From Neobacillus rhizophilus (GTDB lineage: Bacteria > Bacillota > Bacilli > Bacillales > Cytobacillaceae): a stretch of 64,000 nucleotides of DNA. The notes under the pieces are model-generated. The model was not told the DNA's origin. It worked only from the letters and a program-made list of their open reading frames with translations, and did no database searches. The stretch lies in the NCBI RefSeq assembly GCF_018343535.1, contig NZ_JAGYPF010000002.1, positions 150,103 to 214,102 of the forward strand, in the 5' to 3' direction. The position numbers and the translations under genes were made by a program. Positions 62,945 to 64,000 of the stretch are shown piece after piece (positions within the stretch are counted from its first letter, which is position 1; every line of letters starts with the position of its first letter).

Positions 62945-64000
62945 GTGTTTGATCGTCTACAATCGGTAGAGGACCGCTACGAAAGGCTCAATGAGCTGTT
63001 AAGCGATCCGGAAATTATAAATGATTCTAAAAAGCTTCGTGATTATTCGAAGGAACAGGCGGACCTGCAGGAGACTGTACAAGCGTACCGCCAGTATAAG
63101 GAAGCGAAATCCCAGCTGCAAGACGCAAAGGTCATGCTTGAGGACAAGCTGGATGCGGAAATGCGCGACATGGTTAAGGAAGAGGTCAGCGAGCTTGAGG
63201 CGCAGATTGAAGAGCTTGAAGGCAAGTTAAAAATCTTGCTGGTTCCGAAGGACCCGAACGATGACAAGAACGTTATCATGGAAATCCGCGGTGCAGCGGG
63301 CGGCGAAGAGGCGGCATTGTTTGCCGGCACGCTATACCGCATGTACTCACGATATGCGGAAGCGCAGGGTTGGAAGACGGAAGTGATTGATGCCAACGAG
63401 ACTGGGCTTGGCGGCTTCAAAGAGATTATTTTTATGATAACCGGACAGGGCGCCTTTTCTAAATTGAAATTTGAAAATGGTGCGCACCGGGTGCAGCGTG
63501 TGCCGGAAACCGAGTCTGGCGGCCGGATTCACACATCTACAGCGACAGTTGCAGCTTTGCCGGAAGTTGAGGAATTTGACATCGAGATTAACGAAAAGGA
63601 TATCCGTTTTGATGCGTTCGCATCGAGCGGCGCCGGCGGACAGAGCGTTAACACCACCATGTCAGCGGTTCGTTTAACGCATATTCCGACCGGTATTGTA
63701 GCGACCTCTCAGGACGAGCGTTCCCAGCACAAAAACAAGGACAAGGCCATGAAAATCTTACGTGCGCGTATTTATGATAAGTTCCAGCAGGAAGCACAGG
63801 CGGAGTATGACCAAGTGCGGAAATCAGCGGTTGGTACAGGTGACCGTTCTGAGCGGATTCGTACGTACAACTATCCGCAAAACCGGGTGACTGACCACCG
63901 AATCGGCTTAACGATTCAAAAGCTGGATCAGATTATTGAGGGCAAGCTGGAAGAGATCATTGAGGCATTGGTGCTCGATGACCAAGCGAGAAGATTGGAA
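62945..64000 (+). CDS. prfA: Peptide chain release factor 1 (partial, last few residues off the right edge)
   Basis: RF1 releases the finished peptide at UAA and UAG codons. 352 codons are visible of about 356. The start is GTG 62945 ([20 protein letters not shown]) after GAGGTGAATGACT. The stop-codon recognition domain spans about residues 100-290; the peptidyl-hydrolase motif GGQ lies in [19 protein letters not shown] near residue 226. RYNYP-type RF1 sequence ([16 protein letters not shown]) follows near 304. In most Firmicutes the gene continues into prmC, which methylates the GGQ glutamine; that gene would lie beyond the edge. Confidence 0.96.
   Translation, partial: MFDRLQSVEDRYERLNELLSDPEIINDSKKLRDYSKEQADLQETVQAYRQYKEAKSQLQDAKVMLEDKLDAEMRDMVKEEVSELEAQIEELEGKLKILLVPKDPNDDKNVIMEIRGAAGGEEAALFAGTLYRMYSRYAEAQGWKTEVIDANETGLGGFKEIIFMITGQGAFSKLKFENGAHRVQRVPETESGGRIHTSTATVAALPEVEEFDIEINEKDIRFDAFASSGAGGQSVNTTMSAVRLTHIPTGIVATSQDERSQHKNKDKAMKILRARIYDKFQQEAQAEYDQVRKSAVGTGDRSERIRTYNYPQNRVTDHRIGLTIQKLDQIIEGKLEEIIEALVLDDQARRLE

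Overview
The window is chromosomal DNA of a low-to-moderate GC, endospore-forming Bacillaceae bacterium. It carries spo0F, gerQ, rsfA, an sspH-type small acid-soluble spore protein and bacillithiol genes, and long runs of genes are in Bacillus subtilis order (ywd-ywf-ywg-ywh-ywi-ywj, pyrG-ywjG-spo0F-fbaA-tal-murAB-glpX-rho-rpmE-tdk-prfA). The combination of a Sec-type nitrous-oxide reductase with a selenocysteine formate dehydrogenase suggests a Neobacillus/Mesobacillus-like denitrifier rather than B. subtilis itself; that placement is inference.

Layout. 1-3010: the start of a nos cluster on the minus strand (nosZ cut by the edge, a membrane cytochrome c) and a divergent Crp/Fnr-type regulator that carries a frameshift. 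3066-5287: bshB2, yojF and pdxK. 5539-17634: a formate dehydrogenase and molybdenum-cofactor island: fdhD, a Sec-containing catalytic subunit with in-frame TGA and SECIS hairpin, Fe-S and cytochrome b subunits, fdhE, mobA, moeA, a moeA-binding-protein fusion, moaE, moaD and moeB. Formate oxidation would feed menaquinone, and N2O would be an electron sink; Fnr-type palindromes lie upstream of both nos and fdhD. 17798-28368: ywdI, ywdK, gerQ, hemQ, pta, lipL, rsfA, ywfO, ywgA, ywhB, ywhC and ywhD. 28552-38333: pbpG, speE, speB, ywiB, argS, sspH, uvsE and a cardiolipin synthase. 38520-49965: an acyl-CoA catabolic block (fadF, thiolase, 3-hydroxyacyl-CoA dehydrogenase, two acyl-CoA dehydrogenases, a FadR-like TetR regulator and the fused mutase IcmF), with a palindromic operator inside the fadF promoter. 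50549-64000: rpoE, pyrG with an initiation-dependent attenuator, ywjG, spo0F with a sigma-H promoter, and core glycolytic, cell-wall, termination and translation genes through prfA, which is cut just before its end.

The most unusual content is in the intergenic DNA. At least nine arrays of short motifs repeat with a period of 20-21 bp (two helical turns), using five unrelated core words, some shared by arrays many kilobases apart and some alternating between two unit types. A tenth array repeats exactly every 52 bp (close to five turns). Three ACTTTCC arrays share unit types and a variant unit, so they appear related by descent. Separately, a four-hairpin element of about 110 bp occurs five times, with compensatory base changes between copies, and three copies end just before the ribosome-binding site of ywfO, speE or ywiB. 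A second long palindromic element occurs three times plus a short remnant. I saw no tRNA, rRNA, CRISPR array, transposase or prophage genes.
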